Assembly: GCA_017163975.1 (NCBI GenBank)
Contig: JAFFSR010000347.1
Location: forward strand, 3,956,001-4,020,000
From: Anastatus disparis
Lineage: Eukaryota; Arthropoda; Insecta; Hymenoptera; Eupelmidae
Length of the DNA stretch: 64,000 nt
Reading direction: 5' to 3'
This document shows positions 21,438 through 32,434 of this stretch, piece after piece. Made by a program: the position numbers and the translations under genes. The first letter of the stretch is position 1. The number at the start of each line of letters is the position of its first letter. Below the pieces are notes generated by a model. It ran no database searches, was not told where the DNA came from, and worked only from the letters and a program-made list of their open reading frames with translations.

Positions 21438-21746
21438 TACATTGGAATAATGTACAAAAATAAGCATAGTTTGATAATAGGAATGTATAATTTGTTTCAT
21501 TTAAAAAGGATATTGAAAATTATGCACTCTGTGAATAATGAGTAGACATAATTACGCTATCACGAGTACTTGCATAAAAAATCACTGTTGGCTTTATTTT
21601 ATCCATTCATTTGCTTTATTTTATTTCATCTATTGATCTTTGTTTAATTGATCAAATTTTTGTTAATTGTCAAACAAATAACTTTATTAATGCGCGAAAA
21701 TTCCTGAAAAAAATTGTTTATTTTAAATTAATAAGAGAATTATTAA

Positions 21747-22082
21747 AAGGAGGTCTTATAGTTCTGTCCTTGTCTAATCTTAATTTTCGTTATTATTAAT
21801 AAATAGAATATTGTTATACAAAAGTAAGGGCATTGCCCAATAGGTTTCAGGACGAGCAAATGATCCTATTCCATGAAAAAGTATAAAATTTTCATTAGTT
21901 TTCGAGTGAGGTCTGAAACGGAAAAACAGTTATCAAGTTCAATTGTTTTTCCATTTCAGACCTCACTCGAAAACTAGTAAAAATTTCATATTTTTTCATA
22001 GAATAGGATCGTTTGCTCGTCTTGAAATCATTAATAATAATGAAAATTTAGATTGACAAGGACAGAGCTATACGGCCGCCTC
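21747..22082. mobile_element. Palindromic TTAA element, 336 bp
   Basis: Flanked by TTAA at 21743-21746 and 22083-22086. Arms begin AAGGAGGTCTTATAGTTCTG and (complement of the right end) GAGGCGGCCGTATAGCTCTG, related to the 381-bp copies through the shared CTGTCCTTGTCTAAT phrase. The arms extend to the centre near 21935, where GAAAAACAGTTATC meets its complement. No coding capacity. The right TTAA is also the left TTAA of the next element. Confidence 0.75.
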
Positions 22083-22086
22083 TTAA

Positions 22087-22748
22087 GAGGAGATCGTAAC
22101 CATTCGCTGCTCTATATAGGGTGGCGCTGCGGTCAGATGAGAGAAATATAGAAAATATTTTTTATTCAGTGATTTATAATTTACCGAGACAATAATATAC
22201 TTCTAACGTTGTCAAAGGCACTAGCCATATATATGTAGAATTATTATTGATGCTAATACTGTTTGAAAAGTCTAAAATATGATCATAAAACGAAAAATGA
22301 GGCGTGTGGTAGAACCGATGTAAACATATGGGTATTTTTCCTAAGTGCGACAGAGAAAGTAATATTAAAGAACGACGTATACACATGCTCACGCCGGCTC
22401 TACTTCGCACTGCATTTTTCGTTTTATAACAATAGCTTAGACTTTTCAAACAAGATTATCATCAATAATTATTTTATATATATATATATATATATATAAA
22501 ATAATTATTGATGATAATCTTGTTTGAAAAGTCTAAGCTATTGTTATAAAACGAAAAATGCAGTGCGAAGTAGAGCCTTCTAATTTTGTCAAAGGCACTA
22601 GCCATATATATATATGGCTAGTGCCTTTGACAAAATTAGAAGTATATTAGTGTTTCGGTAAAATGTAAATCGCTGTGTAAAAAATATTTTATATTTTTCT
22701 CTCACCTGACCGCAGCACCGCCGAACGGCAAATGGTTCCTACCTCCTC
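22087..22748. mobile_element. Palindromic TTAA element, 662 bp, with nested hairpins
   Basis: Flanked by TTAA at 22083-22086 and 22749-22752. The ends read GAGGAGATCGTAACCATTCG and, from the right, GAGGAGGTAGGAACCATTTG. Inside are two further perfect hairpins: one of about 75-bp arms centred on a (TA)n at about 22477-22496, and one centred near 22607 (CAAAGGCACTAGCCATATA and complement). Sections of the hairpins recur in the left part, so the element looks built by repeated inversion-duplication. Frames here (22174-22449 and 22263-22499) are by-products of the palindrome. Confidence 0.75.
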
Positions 22749-22752
22749 TTAA

Positions 22753-23580
22753 ATTAAAACAGTTGTTTTGATGCACGTGAAAGAATTCGCGATTGAATAT
22801 TTATTATTAATACTTCAATCAATTAATACTTCTCGATTTGTATGGGCGAAAAAATTAGAATTTTTCTTGAAAGAATCAGTTTGACTAATTTTATATGGAT
22901 AACACTAACTGATAATTGGAAAAACCAGAAATAATATTTTTCGCCATTCTAACCCTAAAATCGCAACTTCGTTGCTCTTTTTTGGCTCTCATGGCGAAAA
23001 ATACACTACGCAACTAGTATGGAAAGGCTTGATTACGAAACTCGTTACGACCCTCATCTTCGGCTCAGGTTGTAAACTTCTCGTTTCGTAAATAAAGCCT
23101 TTTCATACCCGTAATGTACTATTATCGAATTTCCGAATTATCTTATCACCTCAGGTTTCTAAGATATCCTAGCCTAAAAGGACAAAAGGACTTTTTGCCA
23201 TATTTAAGGGTTGGATGACAAAAAAAATTAATTTTTTCTTTGAATAGTGTAACGATGTTTCAAAGGAGCACTCTTACTCTTTAGAAATTTTTAGAAATCT
23301 TTTTTTTTTCATAGAGATGTTGTTACATTCGTTCTCTCGAAACCTTAAGAAAACCAGACATAATTAAAAAATTGTCCATTCCATTTTTTGTAGGAAATTT
23401 TCCGTGGAAAATTCAATTGTGTAAATTTAAATCGTAATTCGACTTTTTTTTCAAGTTTGTGAGAAAATTTTAAAAAATTTATATGGATTTCACTTTAAAT
23501 TAGTATTTTTAGAATTTTTTATTTTATGTGTTTTTTGCAAATACATTTTCGCACCATCAATTTATAAATAAATAATCTTA
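22753..23580. other. AT-rich stretch with two small inverted repeats
   Basis: TATTTTTCGCCATTCTAACCC near 22936 pairs with GGCTCTCATGGCGAAAAATA near 22984, and GGAAAGGCTTGATTACGAAAC near 23021 pairs with its complement near 23085-23105. The GC-richer centre (22965-23085) is unlike the flanks. No gene recognised. Confidence 0.45.
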
Positions 23581-23789
23581 TAAAAAAGGGTATAGCTGGA
23601 TAAGATGGTTAAAAGTGCACCGGAAGAGTTTAGAAAAATAAATATAAGGTTATGTTCGGTATTGAAAATAATAAAGATTTGCAAATTCTGAGCCGTAAAT
23701 ATTAAAGCAGTTCACCAGGTGCTAAAATATGGAAAATTGTTTTTTCTTCATAACACAACTAATTTTGATCGTACAGATTTTTGTTTTAA

Positions 23790-24875
23790 GGTACTATTGT
23801 CATGGATATGTGTCATTCAGAATATCATTAGAAAATTATTTGAGGGGATGTAAAACGGACACTACACCTGTACTTATAAATATTAGCTTCCTTTTCATTT
23901 TATTGCTGAATTTCCAGAAAAGAAATGCATTAGGTTGTAGTACGTACCATGATGATTATTTAGATAAATTTTCAAATAAATTCATTCATTAGTTCTTAAG
24001 ATATTTGAATTCTTGTACATACTTGAAAAATTTCAATAAATAATTTTGGCACCCAAAATTCTCAATAACTAATAAATGAATTTAGTTAAAAATTCAACCG
24101 AATAATTTTCATAATACATACTACAAACTAATGCATTTTTTAATTGAAAATTTTGTAATAAAATGTAAAGATAGTGAATATTTATGAGTACAGGTGTAGT
24201 GTCCATTTTACATCCTCTTAATATTAGTTTTCATATAAATTTTACAACTAAAATGTACGAGAATGTAAGAGAGGGATACTTTAGGATGCAGAGAAAAATG
24301 ATTTGATAAAAATTGCAACCCTATGAGCGCAGATACTAGTGATTAAAAAGGGATACAATAAAATATCTTATAAACAGAGTAAACTTTTTTATTTTTTATC
24401 GTATCTGAATGAAATAAAGCACATTTTGTTCCTTAGAGAATTTCAGGGAAAGATACCAATGGAATTTCAGTGATAGCGCTTACAGTTTAAACGAAAATTC
24501 AATTGTTTATTAAAACACTGTGCAATTTTTTATAAATAATTGTGATATACATTCAAACTGCAAATGCTATCACTTGAATTCCATCGTTAACTCCCCCTGG
24601 AATTTTCTAAGAAACAAAATCAGCTTTGTTTCATTCAGATATGATGGAAAATAAGAAAGTTTACTTTAATTTTAAGATTTTTTTTTGTGTCTATTTTTAA
24701 TCACTAATATCTGCGCCAATAAGCTTGCAATTTTTATGGAATCTCTTTTCTCCGCATCCTTAAGTATCCCTTTTTTACATTCTTATACGATTAAGTTGTA
24801 AAATTCATATGAAAACTTATAAAAAATAATTTTATGATGATGTCCTGAATGACACATATCCATGACGGTACTACC
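23790..24875. mobile_element. Palindromic TTAA element (GGTAC termini) in family R
   Basis: TTAA at 23786-23789 and 24876-24879. Termini read GGTACTATTGTCATGGATAT and (complement) GGTAGTACCGTCATGGATAT. Arms of about 350 bp pair along their length when the inner element at 23842-24217 is left out. The matching place in the other family R copy (about 48593 on the complement) has an uninterrupted TTTTTTAA, an empty site. A frame at 23729-23992 spans element boundaries and is not a gene. Confidence 0.7.
23842..24217. mobile_element. Palindromic TTAA-type element of about 376 bp nested in the GGTAC element
   Basis: Arms GAGGGGATGTAAAACGGACA and (complement) GAGGATGTAAAATGGACAC extend to a centre near 24030. 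TTAA follows at 24218-24221; the left flank is ATTT, so the duplication is damaged or imperfect. The interruption falls inside the left arm of the outer palindrome: AAAATTATTT before it and ATTAGTTTTCAT after it align with one continuous sequence in the right arm. Length and GAGG terminus link it to the 381-bp family. Confidence 0.6.
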
Positions 24876-25030
24876 TTAACCAAAGGTTTTTTATACATTA
24901 CAAATTAAGAATAGTAAACACAATTTTGGCGTACAATCCAAATTTTTATATACTTTTTAAAATTTTTAAATCTGTAAAAAAAAACTGAAATATACGCCTC
25001 CTCTAAAAAACTACATATGTTTGGGATCTA

Positions 25031-25683
25031 CTAGGAGAGTATTACTCCCAATCACGGATTTTGCTCAAACTTTGGGATAAGTTTCCATATGAAAATTATA
25101 AAAAAAGCTAAATTAATAGTCACAAACGCACAATATTTTCCTAGTTAGGCAATTAAAGGAAATCACTAAAAAGTTACTAGATTTTGAAACACATATAGTT
25201 CTTTAGCATTGATAGCTAGAATCTTTAAACTTTTTTTAAATGAAAGCTGAACTAAAATACTTTCAAAATAATAGTTATAGCATATGAAAATATCATTTTT
25301 TCCGAAAGGTATAGCGTAAAAAAGATTGGACACAATTTCAGCTTTTGTTGTTAATTAATGATTCAAAAAGAAAATTCAGGTCCAATTTTTATTGCGCTAT
25401 AACTTTAGGGAAAAGTAATTTTTTTATATGCTATAACTACTATTTCGAAAGGATTTTAGCTCAGTTTTCATTTAAAGTTTCAAGATTCTAGCTATCAATG
25501 CTAAAGAACTATATACGTTCAAAATTCTAGTAACTTTTTTAATGATGTTCTTTAATTGCCTGTAACTAGTGAAATATTGAGCGTTTGTGACTATAACTTT
25601 AGCTTTTTTCATATTTTGTCATCTGAAAATTTATCCTAAAGTTTGAGCAAAATCCGTCATCTGGAGTTATGATACTCTCCTAG
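25031..25683. mobile_element. Palindromic element with CTAGGAGAGT termini, copy 1 (653 bp)
   Basis: Near-complete palindrome with arms of about 310 bp; phrases GGATTTTGCTCAAACTTTGG and AAAGTTTGAGCAAAATCC mark the two ends. The 3-bp direct repeat CTA flanks it (25028-25030 and 25684-25686). Copy 2 at 57535-58201 has TAA on both sides. A 3-bp TSD fits PIF/Harbinger-type elements, though the termini are not characteristic. No coding. Confidence 0.75.
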
Positions 25684-26808
25684 CTAGTGAAACTAGTCAC
25701 CATAAATTTTTTCACATTTTTAAAATTGGAAAAACAGTTAAAAAACGCAAAAACCGAATTTGTTCTTTCCAATTTCTAGTTTCGTGAAGGTCACAAATAC
25801 TTTTTTTTATTTGAGGGTCACAAATACTGTATTAGTCTCAAATCTTGAGAAATATACTTTCCAAGAAACTTGTACTTCTGAATAATACGAAAAAGTGTTG
25901 AAAAGGCTTATAAAAATGTTGAAACATAAGTTTTAATGAAAAAAAAAAACAATTTTCACGATTTTTGGTGATATTTGAGGTGATTTTCGACTTTTGAATG
26001 ATCCCAATACTACTTTCCAAATACCAAAAACTACTTTTCCACAAGATCCTGGAACTGTTTTAAGATCTTTAATACTCGACTTTACTATTTCGCTTGACCT
26101 GGAGATAATTTTACTGATTCCAATTTTGTTATTATTATTGGTAGACTAATCAAGTGAAACTTTATATAGATAGATAGATAGATAGATTTTTATTTTATAT
26201 TATATAATAATAATAATATGTACAAATAGAGCATGTAATACACAATTAAATCAAAATAACCTAGAATACATAAATAATATTGCACGGTAAAAGTGGAATT
26301 ACACAGTATGATATCACAGACTTAGGAGGTAATAGAAATAATAATACTATATTATATAAGTAAGTCAATAAAATAAATTAAAAGTCATATCACAGATAAA
26401 AACCAAACGAAAATGAATACACGCAATGAATATAGACAAAAATATACTAAAAATCAGGCTCAAATACCTGTCAGTAAAAATGAATTACAATAAAATCAAG
26501 CGTGTAAAGAGCGCAGACAAGATTACAAAAAGAAAATATATAAGTATACAATAATATGTTTACTCATTCTATAAACACCCTTTTCACAATCGGCCACAGG
26601 CCACCGCGCGGAAAAAGACCTCTATGGTTTTAAAGCCCTTCAACCTAAATCTAAAAAAAAGAGACGTCACATAAATAAATAAATTAACACATATAATAAA
26701 GTCCGAAAAAAATAAAACTGTTTAATCTAGGTCGAGTACATACCTCCTCAGAGCGGCTTTAATCCTGCTGAGTGATGAAAGATGTTTTATATCAGTAGGC
26801 ACGCAGTT

Positions 26809-27267
26809 CTAAAAATGCGCACCTTGAACTTGAAAGAAATTCCTCCTAGTCTCAGTGTGCATGAAGAGCACCACAAGATTTGTAATCTCATCCCTAGCAG
26901 TCGCTCTGGATATATATCTAGTGAAGAGACCCACTAGATATTCGAGAGTATTTATATGAACGATTTTGTACAAAAGTACAGCTCTAAGATAAACTCTCTT
27001 TGAATCAGTACGCATCATCACGTCTGATACATATTTCACATATGAATTTCGCATTGTTTGTAGTTGTCTTCGTAGCTCCTGTAAAGCACCGAGCAGAACA
27101 AGTGAGCAGTAATCACGATGCAGGAACAGCAGGGCAGTTACGAGTTGTTTACGCAGAGCATCAGTGATGTACTGACGGAAAAACCGCAAACTATACATCA
27201 CTCTATTGAATTTTTTAGTCATCATATTGATGTGCAGTTTCCATGACAGTTTAGAGTCGAGTACAAC
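26809..27267 (-). pseudogene. LINE C-terminal region, downstream part
   Basis: Contains DSKLSWKLHINMMTKKFNR, then YSLRFFRQYITDALRKQL, the DYCS segment and LLYKIVHINTLEYLVGLF, ending RRNFFQVQGAHF and a stop. It aligns along its length with 44104-44690 but has lost about 15 residues after YVSDVMM, where the paralogue has GIGLGGHISPHRA. In CR1/Jockey-like LINEs this region follows the RT and is of unknown function. It is interrupted upstream by the foldback at 27268. Confidence 0.75.
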
Positions 27268-27519
27268 CTTAGAGCATATACTACTGGAGACAGTCCTGAA
27301 TGCACCGTGCGCATGGTTAGGTTAGGAAAGAGAAAGATATACCAAGGTTGATAGCTATCTCTATCTCTCAGTCATGTGATAAAGAAGTAGAGAACAAAAC
27401 AAACTAATCACGTGCCGGAGAAAAAGAGATATCTGTCAACCTCAATATACCTTTCTCTTTCTCAACTTAGCCACGAGCACGGCGCATTCAAAGCTGCCTC
27501 CAGTAGTATATGCTCTAAG
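27268..27519. mobile_element. 252-bp foldback MITE with 8-bp TSD, copy B
   Basis: TIR CTTAGAGCATATACTACTGG at the left and its complement at the right. Flanks AGTACAAC (27260-27267) and AATACAAT (27520-27527) match at 6 of 8. The intact LINE copy reads AGCACAACACC at the corresponding place (about 44683), an empty site. The interior shares TCTCTTTCTC-type sequence with copy A at 15275-15530. Confidence 0.8.
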
Positions 27520-27527
27520 AATACAAT

Positions 27528-27712
27528 ACCAAGGCTCACAACGGAGTCGGAACAATTTTTAATAAAACGATTACTATCAAAGATGATCACCTTTGTTTTA
27601 CTAGAATCCAAAGTGAGAGAAACATCAGTAGCCCATCCCGACACCGCCTTGGCCGCCCTCTGTAAAATACGAATACCCACATCCACATCCACGGGGGGCC
27701 TGAAAATAATTT
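27528..27712 (-). pseudogene. LINE C-terminal region, upstream part
   Basis: Shows GIRILQRAAKAVSGWATDVS, then LTLDSSKTKVIIFDSNRF and SVVSLGIV, matching 44690-44900 of copy 2 but with about 17 residues deleted between NRFIKN and CSDSVV. The frame runs on into the foldback element at 27519, which supplies a false C-terminus. Upstream of about 27700 homology ends. Confidence 0.7.
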
Positions 27713-27904
27713 AAATAAAAAGAAAACCTCTAAATTATTATTCGAGATAGTTGTGGACGCAATTAGAAACACTTTCCAATAAATTTTATGGAAATTCTTA
27801 GAACCATTTTACTACACTATTAGCTCTTATAATATCTACTTTGTTAAGGAGAGTCTTACAAGCATTGTCGGCAAACATCAGAATTCCGTTAAATATATTT
27901 CTTG

Positions 27905-29090
27905 AAACATTACACGCTATTGTCCAATCTAAACTTTTTTTCATATTTTAACGACATTTGCTTATAATGCCGATTTACAATGCCGATCATCAAATGAAGT
28001 TCAGGTGAAGGTATTATTTCAATAAGTTCCTTATTTTCATCTTTTGAGCAAATAGGAGGATAAATACAAGTATAATAATTTTTTGCCTCTTCTTTTTTAC
28101 TACCAGCATTTTTCCAAGCTTCATAGTGTTCTTTGATGCTTTTAATTGTTCTGTATTCACCACATTCGTCCATGTGCATGGATAACTGCTTGAACGACTC
28201 ATTAAACCTGCAAGAATGTTTGCAAGTTTCAAATCAGTTAATATTGTAGCATCATGAAAGCTTGCAATATCCAAAAGTGACCATAACTTATCAAGAAGAA
28301 AATACTGTCGTAATTTTCTTCTGAACATTCAACTAGGCCAATTAAAAATAACTTTTTTACACCCAAGTTTTTAAAATTTTTAGCAGCAACGGCTTCAGAA
28401 TATTTTTGTCGTTTCAAACACTTGTTATAAGCTTCATTTTCATTTAATGATTGTAGAAGCAAACTTTAAGGAATCCCCCTACACTATCTACTCCAAATTT
28501 AAGATGAACATCATTATCGATTTGCTTACGTTCTTTTACTTCAGAAATCAATGCCTTTAAATCATTGCATTAGACAAGTTTTTCAATTTTTTTTTGTTTC
28601 GTTCGTTTTTTTCACTTACGAATTTAATTGTTTGTACCTCAAAATATGAATCAAGGATATGGTTATTATTTTTTAATTTATTTTTCAAATTGGTTTCAAA
28701 TAATTTTCTGTCATTTACAGTAACACGTAACAAACAAGCGATTTCAGCAGTAGTTTTAACTGATAAAGAATAATTTGATTCGATTTTATGCATATCTTCA
28801 GCAGATATCTGACGACGCTTTAGTTTGCTTCTGAGCTCTCAAGAATTAATATAGATACTCAAAGGCTTACCTCGATTTTGAGATATTTGTAGCTCACTTC
28901 TTGATTTATTATCTGATTTGTCCTTGCTCACATCTTTTATTAACTCACAAATTTAATGCTCCTTATTTTTAACTGATAAATTACTTATGTCACTTTTTAT
29001 TTTTGAATCATTAGTTAAAACACACCTTTTTGTTATTCACAATTTTTTTCTAAGCTGCTTAATTTTTTAGATGGACGCATTTTATAAAAA
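27905..29090 (-). pseudogene. Decayed gene of unknown family
   Basis: Reading right to left, protein-like segments follow each other in shifting frames: MRPSKKLSS near 29070, MHKIESNYSLSVKTTAEIAC (28793), VHLKFGVDSVGGFLKVCF near 28500, NFKNLGVKKLFLIGLV (28370), ATILTDLKLANILAGLMS (28220), and CGEYRTIKSIKEHYEAW with IIPSPELHLMIGIVNRHY (28160-27970). At least three frameshifts separate them. The succession of hydrophobic and acidic motifs (VHLKFGVD, TDLKL, PELHLM) is reminiscent of proteins found in repeated, TE-like genes of insects and cnidarians, perhaps with an RNase-H-type fold, but I cannot name the family. It lies directly upstream of the GATA-tailed LINE but is not part of it. Confidence 0.5.
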
Positions 29091-29460
29091 GCCTTTTTTC
29101 ACGAAAATTAATTTCTCATTGGTTTGGATTGACCAAATTCAATGTTACACGTCTCATTTTAAAGCTAAATAAATACTCTTTCAAACCAACTTTGCTTTTT
29201 CATCTTACGAGAATCGCACCTGAAATTATTCAAGTTTGAAGTTCATCAAAATTTTTTCAATTTTTTCATTTTTTTATAATATTGTTTAAGGAGTCAGTTT
29301 GTGGGTTTTATAGATAAAAGAAAAGGTTTTTCGAAGATTTTCATCTAAACTTTAAAATTGCGTTAAAATTTATACTCTACGACTATTGGTTATGAAGTTA
29401 TAAAACTTTTTGTGTTATCAAATTTTTATCTAGGAATGGCAAAAACATGTGTAGGGGAGT
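29091..29460. other. AT-rich spacer, nothing recognised
   Basis: No frame, repeat or RNA gene seen. Confidence 0.45.
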
Positions 29461-29465
29461 GTAAG

Positions 29466-29980
29466 TCAAGTGAAATAATTTTGAATCAACTCGAGCCTAC
29501 AAGATAACGCACTCTCCAAAGTAGACGCAGCTGCCTGTACTGAGGAAGAATCAGCACCACCATTAATTTGTTTTGGACCACATTCATTATTCTTACTAAT
29601 ATTACTATCCATGGTGACCAACACAGCACCACATCTACATTTTTCATTAAACAAATTAATACTTATGCTATGGTCTCATCCAATCATCGCAGACGTGTTG
29701 ACATTTGAGTCCGCATTGGTCTTCTTCTTATTCGCAAAAAGCCCTTGTACTTTTGTAACCGGTGCAACAGATGAGTATCCTCGGGATGGTGTAGAAGCAA
29801 AGATAGGCCGAATTATAGGAGCTCCACGCATAATGGCATTGCGCGGTTTAGTGTCAGTGCTAGTGAGTGGGGGAGTGGGAGAAACGATAGGTCGATCAGC
29901 TATAGGCCTCTTACAGTCATATTTTAGAATATTATCGTTATCACGAGGCACACGCGTTATACATTTTACATGGCAGCGCT
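29466..29980 (-). pseudogene. Unidentified coding fragment with one in-frame stop
   Basis: On the minus strand a frame opens near 29980 with CHVKC, runs through DNDNILKYDCKRPIADRP and a proline/threonine-rich stretch (SPTPPLTSTDTKP, FASTPSRGYSSVAPVTKVQG), meets a TGA at 29676-29678, then continues in the same frame with EKCRCGAVLV and a serine/alanine-rich tail to a stop at 29466. The composition, cysteine pairs and low-complexity linker suggest a gag- or ORF1-like nucleic-acid-binding protein, but no signature motif settles this. A 124-codon frame on the opposite strand is its shadow. Confidence 0.35.
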
Positions 29981-29989
29981 GCTAACATG

Positions 29990-30680
29990 TAAAACACTGC
30001 ATTAATTTTTTGACCCTTGTATATTATCAGCGGGAAATTCGCAGATGGCGCAGCAGTCCTTGATAGTATTTTGTGACATGGTTGAAAATGCCAAGAGAAG
30101 TGAGAGGACCAAGCACGAAGTAGAATTAATGATATGATAAAAAGGAATAAAAGATAGTAGCAAAAGCAGCGTCAGAAAAATAAAAATAATAATAAAAGTA
30201 AAAATAAAAATAAAGATAAAAATAAGCCAGCCACAATCTGTGAAATTCTTCGCTTAAGTATGTCCAGGATCCGAAAGATGTTGCTGCTCAAGTGCAAACA
30301 AGTCAAGCAAAATCTTGAGGACCCCCAGCTGGACAATTCTCTGAAAAAATATTCACTCGACAGAGTTAGATAAAAAAATATTAGATTAAAAAATACAGAG
30401 TCGACGCAGCGTGCTAGTGAATGCTTACGGGCAGAGAGGGGAGAGGCAATATAGCACAAATCTTAAATGGATTGTAGATCTCAGATAGAATATAGACGTT
30501 TATAAAAGTGTACTTTTAAATATGATCCATTTTCCAAAATTAAGATCGATTTCGTTAAGCAGCTACTTAAGAGTGTCACCGAATTTCATATATTTAGATA
30601 TATATATATGAATCAAAACTCGTAAAAAGGGACATTGCTACGCAACGCACACTGATTGGTACTTCCTAATATATTAGTTA
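29990..30680. other. Mixed stretch with an A-rich simple repeat
   Basis: 30175-30230 is an AAAATAAAA-type repeat. No gene recognised. A degenerate TATATA tract lies at 30598-30609. Confidence 0.45.
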
Positions 30681-32434
30681 TATATACACTCCCACTCACC
30701 CGAAGTTGCCCACTCCAATCGGTCGAGGTAAAATATAAACAGTTTAACTACTTCGTAGGAAGCCTTGAAAAAAATTTCAAAAAGATGGGTTTGAAAGGTT
30801 TTTTAGAGCTCTTCCAAAAGTTGATGGTTTGATTTTAAAATATCTATTTTTAAACTATATTTGTAGAGCTTAGAGAAAGAAAAATTTTCACAAATTTTTC
30901 ACCCATGTTCAACCTTGGGCCAATTCTAGCGAAATAATTCTACGTTAACGTTATACCTTTTAAATGAAAGGTTTTTTAGTTCTCTTTCAAACACCGTGTT
31001 GTTTTTCACGCTACGACAAATCGTTAAAAAGTTATAACGATTTTTCAGATAAAAATTAGTTTTTTTTAATACGCTGTATACCTTAAGTATTACACCGTAT
31101 TGAAAAATGTCAAAGAAAAAAAATGTTCATTTTCAAGTGTAAAATATGTTGCGATGCGTTATTTGAATTTTGCAATGCAAAGAGAGAAAAGCACCGAATG
31201 TGCATTCACAAACGCGTAGGTGTATGCCCTTATATCAAGCATAAACGCGCGTGTACCGCGATACATGTAAAGCAATTAATATAAGATATGTAGATATTAA
31301 TGTTAATCTTCTCTTTCTTCTTAGAATGTGAGTTAGGAGTGGAAGTGTGACAGATAGGAGATGTCCCATTGATGTAGAAAGAAAACTGTTGCGCCAGCAC
31401 TCTTGTATCAACGCTCATTAAATAAAGTCAAACTTAAACTTAAATATAGAGTCATGCGAAATTCATTATTTCTATGTAAGAGCAAAATACGGCGAATGAG
31501 ATCACCGAAAGTGTGGTCTCTGTACCCGTTTGCTTTTGCATAGAGTTTATTCTTCTATCACGAGCTAACAGTTTTTAGTGAAAGTGTTTATTGTGTTTTG
31601 GCTTTCAATTAAAACTTGTCGCAATAATTGAGAGGCAATCAGCCCAAATAAATAAATCACTTACAAGTGCGTGTCTAAAACCGCAAAAATATATCTTAGG
31701 TTTTAAACCGCATTCGTAAGTAAGTTAAAGAACGCGCGAATAAAGTAAAGTTACGCGTAAATGAATGATGTAAGGAGCAATAGATTACCTGATGATATCC
31801 TCTTCCTTTTTCTACACTTATCTTTTTCAGCAATCAGTAGTCTATTTGGCGAATGGACCTGAATCTTCTGGACAAAATGTTCTAGTAATGTACGGTCAAG
31901 CTGAATAATTCTACATTCTACAACATTAAACAACGAGTTTGTATACGGAAAAAAAGTTTGCATTCGGAGACTTCAATATTTAGTGTTCCTCAATTTCTAA
32001 TAAAAATAGCGTTCTGATAACTCAAAATTTTGAATTGTTTGAATTCGATAACGAAATAAACATATTCAAGGAATCGTTGAGTTATCACAAAACGAAATTC
32101 AAAAAGATTCAATTCGATATTGGTAAGCGTGAATTCGTAAGCAACATTGAAATACTGCATTTTCATATTTAGCGCTGTTTGAACTCAACGATCGAAGTCG
32201 CAGACTTCCATCCTTGAGTTCATCAGTTTCTTGTATTCCTCAAAATCCATTGACTCAGTGCTTCGCAATTAAACAGTTGAGTCACTGAATTCTCTCAATG
32301 CATCATATGTTTGAAATCTCTTGACGTTAAATTTTCCTCTGTGTACAAGTGCAAAGAAGTACTCGGTAAACTCGGTGACTAAGTTTTAATACAAAATCAT
32401 TTTTTGAGGCTATCAGAAAAGGGTGACGTCACAA

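Larger units (their letters stand above)
23581..26163 (+). repeat. Unclassified dispersed repeat (family R), copy 1, with insertions
   Basis: Segments 23581-23785, 24880-25027 and 25690-26163 are colinear with the complement of 47948-48790. Shared phrases include AAAAGTGCACCG, GGTTATGTTC, AATAGTAAACACA, AATAATACGAAAAAGTGT and GGTGATATTTGAGGTG. No reading frame is conserved between the copies. It may be a non-autonomous element or a decayed non-coding part of a larger one. Two palindromic elements interrupt this copy. Confidence 0.6.
26164..27712 (-). mobile_element. LINE with GATA tail, copy 1, 5'-truncated and interrupted
   Basis: Reads right to left. A C-terminal RT region is followed by a 3' UTR and a tail of (GATA)n on the plus strand at 26166-26187 (TATC repeats at the RNA 3' end). 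The same tail and UTR occur in copy 2 at 43540-44957, so the tandem tail is a property of the family, as in CR1/L2-type LINEs with microsatellite-like 3' ends. A foldback element at 27268-27519 splits it. The truncation point near 27700 lies after RT motif C. Confidence 0.75.

Noticed and set aside
21303..21500. Frame with an isoleucine-tyrosine repeat
   Set aside because: Product of the (AT)n microsatellite.
22174..22499. Two overlapping frames on opposite strands that encode similar peptides
   Set aside because: Expected from a palindrome; no gene.
29611..29985. 124-codon plus-strand frame
   Set aside because: Opposite strand of a more protein-like minus-strand frame; no recognisable motif.
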